DNA of 64,000 nucleotides from Acidimicrobiia bacterium (GCA_027494135.1 JAOSJK010000001.1:1529378-1593377); one strand, 5' to 3'. Counted from the stretch's first letter, positions 17,565 through 27,643 are shown. Translations and numbers: made by a program. The notes: generated by a model from the sequence alone, not told the origin.

Positions 17565-17656
17565 GCGAGGCCGCCCTTTGTGAGAGTGCTTGTGTGCGGC
17601 GCGGTCGAGCGTGGCCCGAGCGGCCCGGCCCGCAGGGCCAGGAGCGGAGATCATGA
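17561..17656 (+). CDS. 31-residue micro-ORF, repeat unit 2
   Basis: Begins MSEAALCESACVRRG and shares the unit 1 C-terminus. Preceded by AGGAG eight bases before the ATG; stop overlaps the next ATG. The middle codons (CTT TGT GAG AGT GCT TGT) have unusually low third-position GC for this genome, which weakens the case that the peptide is under coding selection. Confidence 0.35.
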   Translation: MSEAALCESACVRRGRAWPERPGPQGQERRS

Positions 17657-17748
17657 GCGAGGCCGCCCTTTGTGAGAGTGCTTGTGTGCGGCGCGGTCGA
17701 GCGTGGCCCGAGCGGCCCGGCCCGCAGGGCCAGGAGCGGAGATCATGA
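17653..17748 (+). CDS. 31-residue micro-ORF, repeat unit 3
   Basis: Identical at nucleotide level to unit 2. Its TGA overlaps the ATG of the PEP-utilising mobile-domain gene, so translation of that gene would be coupled to the array. Confidence 0.35.
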   Translation: MSEAALCESACVRRGRAWPERPGPQGQERRS

Positions 17749-18091
17749 GTGAGATCGGAAGTGGAACGAAGGTGTTCGACGCAGCGCCGGTCCGGGGACC
17801 TGGCGGAGGCTCGACTCCCCCGACGACGTCCTCGACCTGATGGACGGGTCGGCGGGGGGGGTGGTGGCCTGCGTCGCCGATGCGGGAGCGACCTTCCTAG
17901 CCCCCATCTTCGACGAGCTGACGGCCGTCGTCTGCCTCTCCGGCACTCCTCGGAGCCACGTCGGGATAGTGAGCCGCGAGTACCAGGTGCCGTGCGTGAT
18001 GGGCACCTCTCTCGTCGAGGAGCCGGCGAACGGCGACGCGGTCGAGATCGACTGCAGCGGCGAGTTGGGCGTCGTTCGGAGGATCGTGTGA
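17745..18091 (+). CDS. Stand-alone PEP-utilising mobile domain protein, frameshifted
   Basis: The swivelling phosphohistidine domain of PEP-utilising enzymes (PpdK, PpsA and relatives), here as a separate protein of about 115 residues. The start reads MSEIGSGTKVFDAAPVRGPG. A one-base shift near 17795-17810 then gives LDSPDDVLDLMDGSAGGVV, and the signature CLSGTPRSHVGIVSREYQVP carries the phosphorylatable His. The first 12 bases of the gene nearly repeat the start of the 92-bp units. The GTG of the next gene overlaps its stop. Partner kinase or dikinase domains are not visible nearby. Confidence 0.75.
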
Positions 18092-19220
18092 GCGACGTGG
18101 GCGCCCTCGAGCCTCCGGCCGGGTGGGACAGGGCGAAGGTCAATCAGTGGCTCGAGTACCACGGGGAGATCTCCTACGCGCTCACAGTTCAGCGCACGGC
18201 GCTGGAGTCGGCCCTGATCCCGGTCACGGCGTACATCCTCATCTCCGGCATCGAGTGCTACCGGCGCCACCCCGAGATGCTGCAGGCGATCGCGGCGGCG
18301 AAGCCTCCCGAGGAGATCGGCGCGACAGGCCGCACGATCGGCAACCAGGTCGACGCGGTGCATCTGTGGTCGCTGACCAACATCTTCCTGACCGGACGCA
18401 ACGTACTAGCTACCGCCGGGATGATCGACTGGGAGGAAGACCTCCGCGCTGCGGGATCGTGCTCGAGTTCTGGGAGCGTGCCGCCAAGGCGTTCCACGGG
18501 GGGGCCGCGCACCAGGCCTGGGACACGGGCGGCGTGAACCGGCCGTATTCCGCATACGTCGACGAGGTGGTAGCGGGCTGCGAGCCCGTCACCGATGAGA
18601 GGCGCTCCAAGATCCAGCGTCTCAACGCGCTGCTCACCTCCTACCTGTTCCTTCTCTACTTCGACACGCGTGCCGGGTACCAGGACACAGGCCCCTACGT
18701 GCTCCCCGACGGGCGCGTGCTGCTGTTGCGGGCGTTCAACAAATTCGGGGTCTCCGACTTCCCTTGGAGCGCCGAGGTCGCCTCCGATCTCCCGCACGGC
18801 GACGTGCTCGCAGCGTTCGTGCTCGACGATGTCCGCCTGAGGGTGACCGACTGGGGAACCTCTTTGACCGAACCGGAGGACTACCTGCCCCATGTGCAGT
18901 CGTTCGGTCTCTTCGACACGTCGGGCGGGCGGCTCACGCCGATCGATGCCGCGGGCGCCGGCGCGCTCGCCGACGCGGTCAAGGACGCCCAGAAGCGCTG
19001 CTACCGGCTGATCGCGGGAATGGAGCGGCGCGCCAAGATCGACTCGGGGGCGTACGTCTACTTCTCCTTCATAAGGCCGTTCGCCGACGACGCGGGCTGT
19101 ACCGGAGACCTTGACTGGAGCATGCCTCGCGACAGCCTCGACCTGTACGCGATGCTCGAGGCACTCGAGAGCACGCCTGATATCACGCGCGACGGGCCCT
19201 ACTACCCTCTGGTTCCGTGA
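18088..19220 (+). CDS. Uncharacterised protein of the PEP-mobile-domain cluster, frameshifted
   Basis: About 377 residues from GTG 18088. The first part (RAKVNQWLEYHGEISYALT, then ALIPVTAYILISGIECY) runs to a frame break at about 18450-18465. The next frame continues GIVLEFWERAAKAFHGG, YSAYVDEVVAGCEPVTDE and LLTSYLFLLYFDTRAGYQDT, ending YYPLVP at 19220. I recognise no catalytic motif or family. The coupling to the mobile-domain gene and the divergent regulator suggests the three form a conserved functional unit. Confidence 0.65.
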
Positions 19221-19250
19221 ACCGAGCGGCTCACCTGGGCCGCTGCTGCA

Positions 19251-19256
19251 TAGGGT
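19251..19256 (+). promoter_or_regulatory. -10 box TAGGGT, leaderless start
   Basis: TAGGGT ends six bases before ATG 19263; no ribosome-binding site intervenes. Confidence 0.4.
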
Positions 19257-19262
19257 TGGGCG

Positions 19263-20253
19263 ATGCCGACGGTGTCCCCGGACGACGAGCGCTCCCACGA
19301 CCCGGACCCCGGCACGGGTCGAACCTGGTGCGAGACGTGGTGGTTCGAGGTCGCGAGCGGCAACGGTGCAGGCATAGCGGTACGAGTCGTCTCGTGGCCG
19401 TCGCAGGCCCGCACGTGGTACTGGGCTCACGTCGCTCTCGCCGACGGAACGTGCGTAGCCGTGCGCGACCACGACCTGCCGCCACCGGAGGCCGGGCGGC
19501 TGCTAATCTGGCGGCGACCAGCTCTGGGCTGATCACGTCGTCGAGGAGCCGATGCACTTCTGGTCGGTCGGCCTCGAGACCTACGGAGTCCGAGTCGAGG
19601 ACCCGGTCGAGGCACTCAGGAGCGAGTACGGGGAGCGGCTCCCGATCGCGTTCGACCTCGACGTCGAGTCGACAGCTCCACCGATGACGTTCGCGACCGG
19701 CCGGCTCGACGCGACCGGCGCCGGCGACCGCCGCGGAGCTTCGGCGGCGCGTGGGTTCTACGAGCAGGTGTGTGCGGTGCACGGCGAGCTGCACCTCGGA
19801 CCATCGACGAGCATCACCATCTCCGGACTCGGGGCGCGCGGGCACTCGTGGGGACTCCCGCCATGGTGGATTCACTACGAGGGGCGCGCCGCGTTCCAGC
19901 TCGGGGAGGCACTCGCGACCGGGCTGATGCTGCCGCACCCCGGCGGCGAGCCCGCCGGATATCTCTGGAGCTCCGAGGCGGGCGGCCGGTCGGTCGACGA
20001 GCTGGTCGGCGAGGTGCACCGCGACGCCGATCGCATCCCGGTGGCCGCACGCGCCGTGGTCGACCACACGGTCGATCTAGATATCGACGTCGTCGCCGCC
20101 TTCCCGGTGTCGCTGGACGACCTCTGGGCCCCGGGCGGTCCGGAGCGGGGTGGCCATGTTGTCCGGTGTCTCTGCCGGGTCCGGTCGGGGGAGGGCGCCG
20201 AGGGCTTCGGCTGGGCCGAGTGGGTGCGACTGCCGGATGGCGCGCGAGGATGA
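19263..20253 (+). CDS. Uncharacterised AttH/DUF7064-like protein, frameshifted
   Basis: About 330 residues in two frames. The first part has RTWCETWWFEV, then ARTWYWAHVAL and RLLIW. A shift at about 19512 leads to DQLWADHVVEEPMHFWSVGLETYGV, DLDVESTAPP and a second part with GLGARGHSWGLPPWW. The paired beta-rich pattern with GQREHSWG-like motifs resembles AttH/DUF7064-7065 lipocalin-like proteins, a low-certainty assignment. Its stop overlaps the next start (ATGA). Confidence 0.55.
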
Positions 20254-20680
20254 CGGGCATGGAGCAGGACCTCCGCAGCACCGCGCTCGTCTTCACCCGC
20301 ACCCGCGCCGTCGCGGGGCTCGCTCTCCTCGTCGCTCCGGCGACGTCGGCCCGATCATGGCTCGGTTCCGGCGCTGCCGGACCGGCACCGCGCGCCCTGG
20401 CACGCATGATGGGTGCGCGCGACGTAGTGCTGGGTGTCGGATCGCTCAGCGCGATCAAGGAGGGGAGCCACGGCCCCGAGTGGCTCGGCATGGCGGCCGT
20501 GGCCGATGCAGTCGACGCGGCGGTCTGCCTCTTCTCACCACGGCTCGGATGGGCGCGCGCGTCGTCGGAGTGGTGGCCGCGCTCTCTGCCGGGTTTGGGC
20601 TGAAGCTCGCGCGCGATCTGGCCGATGAGCGCGACGCCGCTGCTGCTGCAGCAGCGGCGGCCGCTGCTACCGCAACCTGA
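20250..20680 (+). CDS. Small membrane protein (DUF4267-like), frameshifted near C-terminus
   Basis: Starts MTGMEQDLRSTALVFTRTRA (ATG 20259 also possible). Hydrophobic helices occur at about 22-38 and 55-70, with ARMMGARDVVLGVGSL between. In the opening frame it ends at 20603, but a one-base shift near 20550 yields VVGVVAALSAGFGLKLARDL, a better membrane helix, and then an Ala run encoded by GCT/GCA/GCG repeats, ending at 20680. The pattern resembles DUF4267-type proteins. Function unknown. Confidence 0.5.
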
Positions 20681-20712
20681 CACGAGAGCCCCATCCCGGC
20701 CGGGACGACGCC

Positions 20713-22167
20713 TCAGAAGTCGATACCCGAGAGAGCACCGATCCACCCGCCCGCGCGAGCGCAGGCCTCGCGCCAGCGATCACGATCGAGGGCGCGCGAC
20801 GGCTCGACGCGGAGCCGCGGCGACCACGTCGAGGCGATGTCGTCGATGCCGGACCGGTGCCCTACGGCGATGCCGGCCAGTAGCCCGGCTCCCAGCGCCG
20901 TCGCCTCCCGAACGGGAGAGACCTCGACCGTCCTCTGCGATGCGTCGGCGAGTGCCTGCACGAAGGTGGGATTGTCGCTCATCCCGCCGTCGATCCGAAG
21001 CACGGGGATCTTCGCTCCCGAGTCGGTCTCGGCCGCCTCGACGAGGTCCGCACCCCTGTGAGCGACGCCTTCGAGGACGGCGCGGACCACCTCGGGGCGG
21101 CCGGTGCCGCGTGTGATGCCGAGGAGCGTGCCCCGCGCGCCGTAGTCCCAGTGAGGTGTCCCGAGGCCGAGAAGCGCGGGGACGTACGAGACGTCGCCGG
21201 TGTCGGCACAGCGGGCTGCGACGTCATGTGACTCAGCAGCGGTGGCCACCAGGCCGAGATCGTCGCGCAGCCACTCGACGTTCGTCCCCGCAGCGAGCAT
21301 TATCGACTCGATCCCCCAGGTGTCGGCACCGGCGTGCCGCCAAGCGATGATCGGGAAGGTGCCGGCCGGGCCGCGCTGGTCGAAGGAGGGAGGACTCCCG
21401 CCGAGGTTCAGGTCGAGCATTCCCCCGGTGCCGAAGGTGATCTTCGCGTCGCCGGGGCGAACGCACGCCTGGCCGGCGAGTGACGCCTGCTGATCCCCGA
21501 GCATCGCGGTGATCGGCGGTGTTCCCGGCAGCGCAGTCGCCACACCGATCTCGCCGCCGGCGGTGCAGGCAGAGTCGACGACGACAGGGAGCGTCGACGT
21601 AGGGATGCGGAGGGCATCGAGGACGGAGCCGTCCCATGCCGTCGCTCCCGGTGCGAGAAGACCTGTGACGGCGGCATTCGTGGCATCGGTGGCGTGCAGC
21701 GCGCCCTCTGTGAGGACCCAGGCCATCCATGAGTCGACGGTGCCGAGGCAGAGGTCGGCGGAGCGGTCGGGGTCGGCCGAGTCGAGGATGTGCTCGAACT
21801 TCGTGGCCGACTGGTTCGGGGCGAGTCGCAGGCCCGCTGCCCGCAGCTCGAGGCAGCGGCCGACGGTCCTCAGGTCCTGCCAGCCGATGCCGGGAGCGAT
21901 TGGCGCCCCGGTGGCGCGATCCCAGACGACCACCGATGCTCTCTGGTTCGAGATGCCCACCGCGTCGACCCGGCCGGTGGCGTCCAGGGCGTCGCACGCG
22001 AGCCGAAGTGCGGTCGAGGCGAGTGCGGCCGCGTCGAGCTCGACAAGTCCCTGCGCCGGCGACGCCGGAAGGGTCTGCACGTGGCGGTCGAAGGCGGCAG
22101 ACGCGTCTGGTCGCACGACCGCGACCCGCACTCCGCTTGTTCCGACATCTATCACCAGAACGCTCAT
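20713..22167 (-). CDS. glpK: FGGY-family glycerol kinase
   Basis: Phosphorylates glycerol with ATP to sn-glycerol 3-phosphate. 484 residues from ATG 22167 (MSVLVIDVGTSGVRVAVV, the N-terminal phosphate-binding loop). Visible FGGY signatures are VDAVGISNQRASVVVWD, GWQDLRT, KFEHIL, then LGDQQASLAGQ, KITFGTGGMLDLN and IDGGMSDNPTFVQALAD. The GlpD gene and an AGPS-like oxidase lie upstream in the same orientation, which supports glycerol over xylulose as substrate. A palindromic element lies between its promoter and the upstream gene. Confidence 0.9.
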   Translation of the reverse strand: MSVLVIDVGTSGVRVAVVRPDASAAFDRHVQTLPASPAQGLVELDAAALASTALRLACDALDATGRVDAVGISNQRASVVVWDRATGAPIAPGIGWQDLRTVGRCLELRAAGLRLAPNQSATKFEHILDSADPDRSADLCLGTVDSWMAWVLTEGALHATDATNAAVTGLLAPGATAWDGSVLDALRIPTSTLPVVVDSACTAGGEIGVATALPGTPPITAMLGDQQASLAGQACVRPGDAKITFGTGGMLDLNLGGSPPSFDQRGPAGTFPIIAWRHAGADTWGIESIMLAAGTNVEWLRDDLGLVATAAESHDVAARCADTGDVSYVPALLGLGTPHWDYGARGTLLGITRGTGRPEVVRAVLEGVAHRGADLVEAAETDSGAKIPVLRIDGGMSDNPTFVQALADASQRTVEVSPVREATALGAGLLAGIAVGHRSGIDDIASTWSPRLRVEPSRALDRDRWREACARAGGWIGALSGIDF

Positions 22168-22203
22168 CCGCTCACCGCTCTCTAACCCATCCCGCACCTC
22201 CGC

Positions 22204-22254
22204 GGCACGAGCGTCGATAGACCACAATATGTGTGGTCTATCGACGCTCGTGCC
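22204..22254. repeat. Palindromic element copy 2 (23-bp perfect stem)
   Basis: Left arm 22204-22226, loop ATATG, right arm 22232-22254. The core is identical to copy 1; the outer pairs are GGCACGA/TCGTGCC. It lies six bases past the stop of the FAD-linked oxidase gene and upstream of glpK. Confidence 0.95.
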
Positions 22255-22260
22255 AGGCGG

Positions 22261-23765
22261 CTAGGGCCAGGGGATCTCGCCGAAGGGGGAGGTCAGGGCG
22301 AGCTTGCCCGGGTTCAGGATGCCGTTGGGGTCGAGAGCGGCCTTGGTCGCCTCCAGGACCGTGAAAGCGGATCCGAGTGCCTCGCGCACGAACCTGGCGC
22401 GGTTGAGCCCGATGCCGTGATGGTGGGAGAGGGCTCCGCCCTCCGCCAGGACGGATCTCGTGCCTGCGTCCCACGCCGCTCTGTAGAAGCTCTCCCGCTC
22501 GTCCTCCGGTGGGTTGCCGGCGAACGTGAAGTAAAGGCACGCGCCGTCGATGTACGAGTGCGACTGGTGAGCCGAGGCGACGAGGGAGTGCTCGACGCCG
22601 CGGATCGCCTCGGTTGTCCGCTCGTAGATGCGTGGCAGGAGTGACCACGGCGCTGCGATCTCCATCGTGTCGACCACGAAGCCGCGCCGGATGAGCGCCT
22701 CGAGGGCAGCGACATCGTTGCGGTGCTCCATCCACCGGCCGACGAGGTCGACGTCGAGTCTCTCGGCCCCTCCGCACTCCTCGTCGACGATCGTCATCGC
22801 AGCGTCGACGATGTGCGGGTCACCTTCGTCGAGGATGAGCAGCACGTCCCGGTCACCGGTCTGGTACGAGCGGTCGGCCTCGATCGAGTCGTACAGGCGC
22901 AGGACCGCCGGGGTGGCGCCCCGACGGAGGATGCGACGACAGGCGTCGAGCCCGATCCCGAACGAATCGAAGGCGTAGGCGGCTCGGCGCTCGGCACCCG
23001 GCTCGGGATGCAGCCGGAGGCGAGCACCTGTGATGACTCCGAGCGTGCCCTCGGAACCGACGAAGAGCTGCGTCAGGTCTGGGCCGACGGCTGCGCGCGG
23101 CGCACCGCCGGTCGAGATCCGGGTTCCGTCGGCGAGCACGACGTCGAGCCCGACGACCATGTCCTCGATCTTGCCGTAGCGAGTGGAGAGCTGCCCGGCA
23201 CCGCGGCATGCGAGCCACCCCCGACCGTCGACAGCGCCATTGATTGTGGCCAGTGGCCGACGGTCATCCCGTGCTCGGCGCGCAGCTCGTCCTCGAGGAC
23301 ATCGCCGAACGTCCCGGCGAGCGCGTCGACGATCATCGACGATTCGTCGACCGAGACGATGCCGGCCAGGCCGGTGAGGTCGAGCGCTACGCCGCCGTGC
23401 AGCGGGATGCTCCCGCCGCAGACGCCGCTGCGACCGGCCGCGACGGTCGCGGGAGTGCTGGTCTCGTTGCAGACTGCGAGTACCGCCGCGACCTCGTCGG
23501 CGCTCGTCGGTTTGGCGACGACCGATGCGACGGCGGCTACCTGCCCGTCGAGCGCCCAGATCATCGCGAGCGGCCACCAGTCGCGGCTCGCCTCGACTAC
23601 TTCGTCTTCCGACGTGACCACAGCGGCGCAGGCGCCACGCAGCCGTTCGAGCGTGGCGCCATCGACCTCGACGCGCCGCGCGGTGATACGCCCTGCAACG
23701 CCGCCGGGTCCGCCGTCGAATGCGATGGGTGGCGTCGGGATCCCGCGATTCGGCTGGAACGTCAT
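22261..23765 (-). CDS. FAD-linked oxidase, alkyl-DHAP synthase-like, frameshifted
   Basis: About 500 residues. The first frame holds the FAD PCMH domain start: VVAKPTSADEVAAVLAVCNE, ATVAAGRSGVCGGS and DLTGLAGIVSVDE. At 23218-23222 (CCCCC on the forward strand) the frame breaks after STVGG and resumes as WLACRGAGQLSTRYGKIEDM, VGSEGTLGVITGA, and the active-site HHHGIGLNR near the C-terminus, a hallmark of alkyldihydroxyacetonephosphate synthase-like and glycolate-oxidase-like enzymes. One extra G restores the frame. Between glpK and glpD, it probably handles a glycerol-derived substrate; ether-lipid synthesis is possible but unproven. Confidence 0.85.
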
Positions 23766-23862
23766 CGTCGCACGCCTCCTGGTGTGGTGACTCCGGCGGT
23801 CGGGTCAGGCTACGGCCCGGTAGCTCCCGGCGACCAGCGCCGCCGCGAGGCGGGTCGGGAGA

Positions 23863-25509
23863 TCAGGTGCCGAACGCCGCGTCGAGCACGGTCTCGGGCA
23901 GGTGGGCCGACGAGCGCTCGTCCGCGATCGACGCGCGGTATGCGCCCGCCCGGCGTTCCGCCTCGGCCTCAGACCATCCCAGGTCAGGGGCGAGCAGACT
24001 TGCGACGTCGTCGGCTGCGGCGGCCGTCGCGTCGCGGGCGAGGATGCGCGCACGGGTTCGGCGGGAGAAGATGTCGTCGAGGTCGGTGGCCATCTCGTCG
24101 CGCACCGCGTAGACAGCCTCGGCGCGCAGGTACGGCAGGCCCGGCACCAGGGGCGCCGAGAGCGACGGGTCGTCGGCAGTGAGTGCGAGCACCCGACGTG
24201 CCTCGCCGCCGTAGCGCGCTGCGAGGTGTGCAGGCAGGCCGGGGGAGTCACACCCGACGGCTCCGGCGAGCCGTATTCGCTTCGTCCCGCTCCGTCCTCC
24301 GCGGCCGAGCAGGTCGACGACCTCGTCGATGGCGTCGGCCGCCATCCTTCGGTAGGTGGTGAGCTTGCCACCGGTCACCGTGGTGACCCCGCTGGCCGAC
24401 CGATTCACCGTGTGTCGCCGCGAGAGATCAGCGGTCCGCTCGGTCGGAGCGCTCCGCACGAGGGGCCTGAGCCCGGCCCACGTCCCGAGCACGTCCGACT
24501 CGGTGATCTCGGTCGTCACCGAGTGGTTGATGGCGCGCAGCAGGTAAGCGATGTCGTCGGGCGTGCACGGGGGATCGTCGAGCGGACCCTCGTAATCGGT
24601 GTCGGTCGTGCCTATGTAGGTGAACGCCGGCTCACCGTCGTCGTCGCCCCACGGCACCACGAAGACCGAGCGCTTGTCCTTGGGGACGGGCACGACCACC
24701 GCGATGTCGTTGCGCACCTTCGACCACGGAACCGTGATGTGGATGCCCTTGGCCGGCCGGATCGTGTCGGGGTGCCTTCCCTCGTCGATGGCCCGGACGT
24801 CGTCGGCCCAGACGCCGGTCGCGTTGACGACGGCGTCCGCGCTCACCCGGATCTCTGCGCCGTCGGCTTCGACGATCGCGCCGCATGCGCGCCCCGTTCC
24901 GTCCTTCAAGATCTCGGTGAGGTTCGCGTAGTTCACGACGGCCGCGCCGTAGTCGGCGGCGGTGCGCGCCACCGCGAGCGTGAGGCGAGCGTCGTCTGCG
25001 CGGGCGTCGTAGTAGAGGTACGAGGACGCCAGGCGCTCGGCGGGGAGAGTGGGCATGTGTGCGAGCGCGTCTTCCTTCGAAATGCGCTTGTGGAGCTTGC
25101 CGATTCGCGCCCCGCCGGTCAGGTCGTACATCCACATCGCCGACCCGAGGACCTTGGCCACCGGCTTCGGTATGAGGCCGTCCTTGGAGAAGATCGGGAT
25201 CATGAACGGCAGGATCCGCACGAGGTGCGGTGCCGTGTGCCGGAGCAGCTGACGCTCCGCGAGCGCCTCGTAGACGAGGCGGATCTCTTTCTGCTGCAGG
25301 TAGCGGAGCCCACCGTGGACGAGCTTCGACGACTTCGACGAGGTGCCCGACGCGAAGTCACCCTTGTCGATGAGTGCTGTCCGCAGGCCCCGCGCCGCGG
25401 CGTCGAGTGCCGCGCCGGCACCCGTGATGCCGGCACCTACGACGAGCACGTCGAAGCGCTCGTCGGCGAGGCGGCGCAGGGAGTCTGCCCGGTGGAGGGT
25501 CACGGCCAT
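23863..25509 (-). CDS. glpD: Glycerol-3-phosphate dehydrogenase (FAD-dependent)
   Basis: Membrane-associated flavoenzyme oxidising glycerol 3-phosphate to DHAP. 548 residues from MAVTLHRADSLRRLADERFD. Visible are the dinucleotide-binding VLVVGAGITGAGAALDAA (about 22-39), SGTSSKSSKLVHGGLRYL, VVNATGVWADDVRA, and the second family motif WAGLRPLVRSAPTERTADLS. The C-terminal domain contains GKLTTYRRMAADAID. It is intact and codirectional with the oxidase and glpK. Confidence 0.95.
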   Translation of the reverse strand: MAVTLHRADSLRRLADERFDVLVVGAGITGAGAALDAAARGLRTALIDKGDFASGTSSKSSKLVHGGLRYLQQKEIRLVYEALAERQLLRHTAPHLVRILPFMIPIFSKDGLIPKPVAKVLGSAMWMYDLTGGARIGKLHKRISKEDALAHMPTLPAERLASSYLYYDARADDARLTLAVARTAADYGAAVVNYANLTEILKDGTGRACGAIVEADGAEIRVSADAVVNATGVWADDVRAIDEGRHPDTIRPAKGIHITVPWSKVRNDIAVVVPVPKDKRSVFVVPWGDDDGEPAFTYIGTTDTDYEGPLDDPPCTPDDIAYLLRAINHSVTTEITESDVLGTWAGLRPLVRSAPTERTADLSRRHTVNRSASGVTTVTGGKLTTYRRMAADAIDEVVDLLGRGGRSGTKRIRLAGAVGCDSPGLPAHLAARYGGEARRVLALTADDPSLSAPLVPGLPYLRAEAVYAVRDEMATDLDDIFSRRTRARILARDATAAAADDVASLLAPDLGWSEAEAERRAGAYRASIADERSSAHLPETVLDAAFGT

Positions 25510-25612
25510 AGAGGTTACCCGCCGGTAGATGCGGCATCCCCGGCCCGGACTGCGCAGGCGGGGCGCAGGCGCCGCTCACCGGGGTGCCGCTCCCCGGCCC
25601 GGAGGATGTCGC

Positions 25613-26128
25613 TCACAGATCGAGTGCGAGCGGGACCACCTCGAACGTGTACTCGTGGATCGACTCGCAGTCGGCGAATCCCAGCGAGCGGTAGAGGGCA
25701 ATCGGTCCGGTGCGTGATGTCAGGACGTCGAGGACCATTCTCTCGTAGCCCCGGGTGCGGGCGTGGGAGAGCGATTCGGCGACGAGTGCCCGACCCGCGC
25801 CGTGCCCTTGGTGCTCCGGGCGGACCCAGAGCCGGTTCATCTCGCAGGTGGTGCCCTCGTAGCGCGCCACTCCGACTCCGCCGCATGCGACGCCGTCGCG
25901 CTCGGCAACCAGGAAGAGCGCACCCGGCGCGTGATACTTGGCTGCGAAGTCGTGGTAGTCGGGGATGTAGGGAAGGATCGCTTCCAGATCGGGTGCGCCG
26001 CCGGGCTCCGTCATCTCGCGAGCGGTGTGCTCGACGTATTCGCGCACGAGCTGCTGGCCCACTTCGCGGTCGCCAGTCGATGCTGTCAGGACGCGCAGGT
26101 TGAACTCGACCGCCGACACCTTCCTCAC
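25613..26128 (-). CDS. GNAT family N-acetyltransferase
   Basis: 171 residues from a GTG start (encoding [14 protein letters not shown]) overlapping the CoA-transferase stop (GTGA). The acetyl-CoA-binding motif A reads RLWVRPEHQGHGAGRALV (about 94-111), preceded by LVAERDGVACGGVGVARY and followed by YERMVLDVL and ALYRSLGFADCE. Substrate unknown. Overlap with the CoA-transferase and csoR suggests one transcript. Confidence 0.85.
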   Translation of the reverse strand: MRKVSAVEFNLRVLTASTGDREVGQQLVREYVEHTAREMTEPGGAPDLEAILPYIPDYHDFAAKYHAPGALFLVAERDGVACGGVGVARYEGTTCEMNRLWVRPEHQGHGAGRALVAESLSHARTRGYERMVLDVLTSRTGPIALYRSLGFADCESIHEYTFEVVPLALDL

Positions 26129-27377
26129 CGGCCCCGAGGCATTCGCTGCGAGATGATCCCTTCGTCGTCGAGAGCGTAGAGCTCGGCGTCGGTCAGGCCG
26201 AGCAGCTCACCGAGGACCTCGTGGTTGTGCTCGCCCCTGTATGCGGGTTCACCACGCACGCCTACGGGGAGCGAGGAGAACCTCCATGGCGCCTGGGGCA
26301 CGGGGATGACTCCGTCGCCGCGATCGGGCACGTGCGCGACGACCCCGCGTTCCCGCGCCCAGTCGGTGTCGAGGAGCTCTGCGACGGTCCGGAGGCGGCC
26401 GATAGGCAGGCCGTGCGAGTCGAGAACCGCCTCGAGGCGTTCGAAGTCGTCGAACGTGAGGGTCCACTCCTCGATCAGGTGCAGGAGCTCGCGGCGGTGG
26501 AGTCTGCGGCGCTCCGGGGCGAATCTCGGGTCGTCGGCGAGGTCGGGACGACCCAGGGCGGCGACGTATCGCTCGAACAGACCGGGTGCCACGGGGTCAC
26601 CGGCGATCGTGATCGAGGGGCCTGCTCCGGTGCGCACTATCGGGGAGTACGCCGGGGCCAGAGCCGCCCACCGATCGTCGGTGTCCGTGCCGACGAGATC
26701 CCAGTGAGCGAAGTCGTTGGTGTGCAGCAGCGCCTCGGCCATAGCGACGTCGATGTGCTGCCCGAGCCCGGTGTGCTCGCGCGCGAACAACGATGCGAGG
26801 ATCGCCGACGCGGCGTGGAGCCCGGCGTAGACGTCGGCGTGCGACGTGCCGTCCTGGACCGGAGTCGCGTCGGGGTCGCCTGCATCGCGTCGGAGTCTCG
26901 CGCCTGCCTCGTCGAGGCCGGCCTCCGCGTGCACGAGCACTGCGTACGCGCGGCGTCCCGACCAGGGTCCGGTCTGCCCGTAGCCCGTGATCGACGCGTA
27001 GACCACTCTCGGATTGCGCGACGAGACGCTCTCGTATCCGAGGCCGAGTCGGTCCATGACGCCGGGCCGGGAGTTTTCCAGCACCACGTCGGCTTGGTCT
27101 GCGAGGCGGAGTGCCAGGTCGACTCCCTCGGCGCGATGCAGGTCTATGGACACGTTGCGCTTCCCGGTGTTCTGCTGCGCGTAGTAAAGGGAGATCGAGT
27201 TCACCTTCGGGTCTGCGAAGCGGGTCAGATCCCCTCGGGAGCTTCGATCTTGACTACGTCGGCCCCGAGGTCGGAGAGCATGCGCCCGCAGTAGGGGCCT
27301 GCCAGCACCCTGGAGAAGTCGAGTACGCGGACACCGGAGAGCGGCCCACCACCGGCGGTCTCGCCGGCGGGTCTCAT
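26125..27377 (-). CDS. CaiB/BaiF family CoA-transferase, frameshifted
   Basis: Class III CoA-transferase moving CoA between acyl groups. The start [20 protein letters not shown] leads to [25 protein letters not shown] run at 27231-27234 then breaks the frame, and one added base gives [52 protein letters not shown] and [14 protein letters not shown]. The catalytic Asp is expected in [12 protein letters not shown]. Its ATG overlaps the csoR stop. About 415 residues, normal for the family; substrate unknown. Confidence 0.88.
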
Positions 27378-27643
27378 GTCAGCTTGAGGAAGAGGCGCTC
27401 GACTTCCTCGACCGGGTAGCCCTCCGCCTCGGCCCGGTCGGGGTCCTGCAGGCACGAGGTGAGCCCTGAGGCGAGGAGCTTGAATCCGACCTGCTCGAGC
27501 GCCTTGGTCGCCGCAGCGATCTGCGTGACGACATCGCGGCACTCGCGGCGCTCGGACAGCATCCCCTGGACGCCGCGAACCTGCCCCTCTACACGGCGCA
27601 GGCGGCGGAGCAGGTCGTCGACGACCTCTTCGGGCAGTTCCAT
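27374..27643 (-). CDS. CsoR/RcnR-family repressor lacking the usual His ligand
   Basis: 89-residue all-helical DUF156 regulator. [14 protein letters not shown] opens the family core; the first ligand Cys is in [14 protein letters not shown]. The usual H-x3-C pair reads GLTSC here, so the Cys is kept but the His position is Gly. Copper-sensing CsoR uses Cys-His-Cys, while persulfide-sensing CstR-like members use two Cys, so a thiol sensor is plausible. A perfect GATACCCCAAGGGGTATC palindrome lies 25 bases upstream. The cotranscribed genes are a CoA-transferase and a GNAT protein, not metal transporters. Confidence 0.85.
   Translation of the reverse strand: MELPEEVVDDLLRRLRRVEGQVRGVQGMLSERRECRDVVTQIAAATKALEQVGFKLLASGLTSCLQDPDRAEAEGYPVEEVERLFLKLT

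Larger units (their letters stand above)
17469..17744 (+). repeat. Three tandem 92-bp repeats, each with ATG, ORF and ribosome-binding site
   Basis: Units start at 17469, 17561 and 17653; the gene at 17745 begins where a fourth would. Units 2 and 3 are identical. Unit 1 differs only in about 25 bases after its first 14. Each ends GCCAGGAGCGGAGATC, a Shine-Dalgarno directly before the next ATG, and contains a GC-rich hairpin (GGCCCG...CAGGGCC). Period 92 equals a 32-codon ORF minus a 4-base ATGA overlap, so reading frames chain by restart. Confidence 0.95.
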
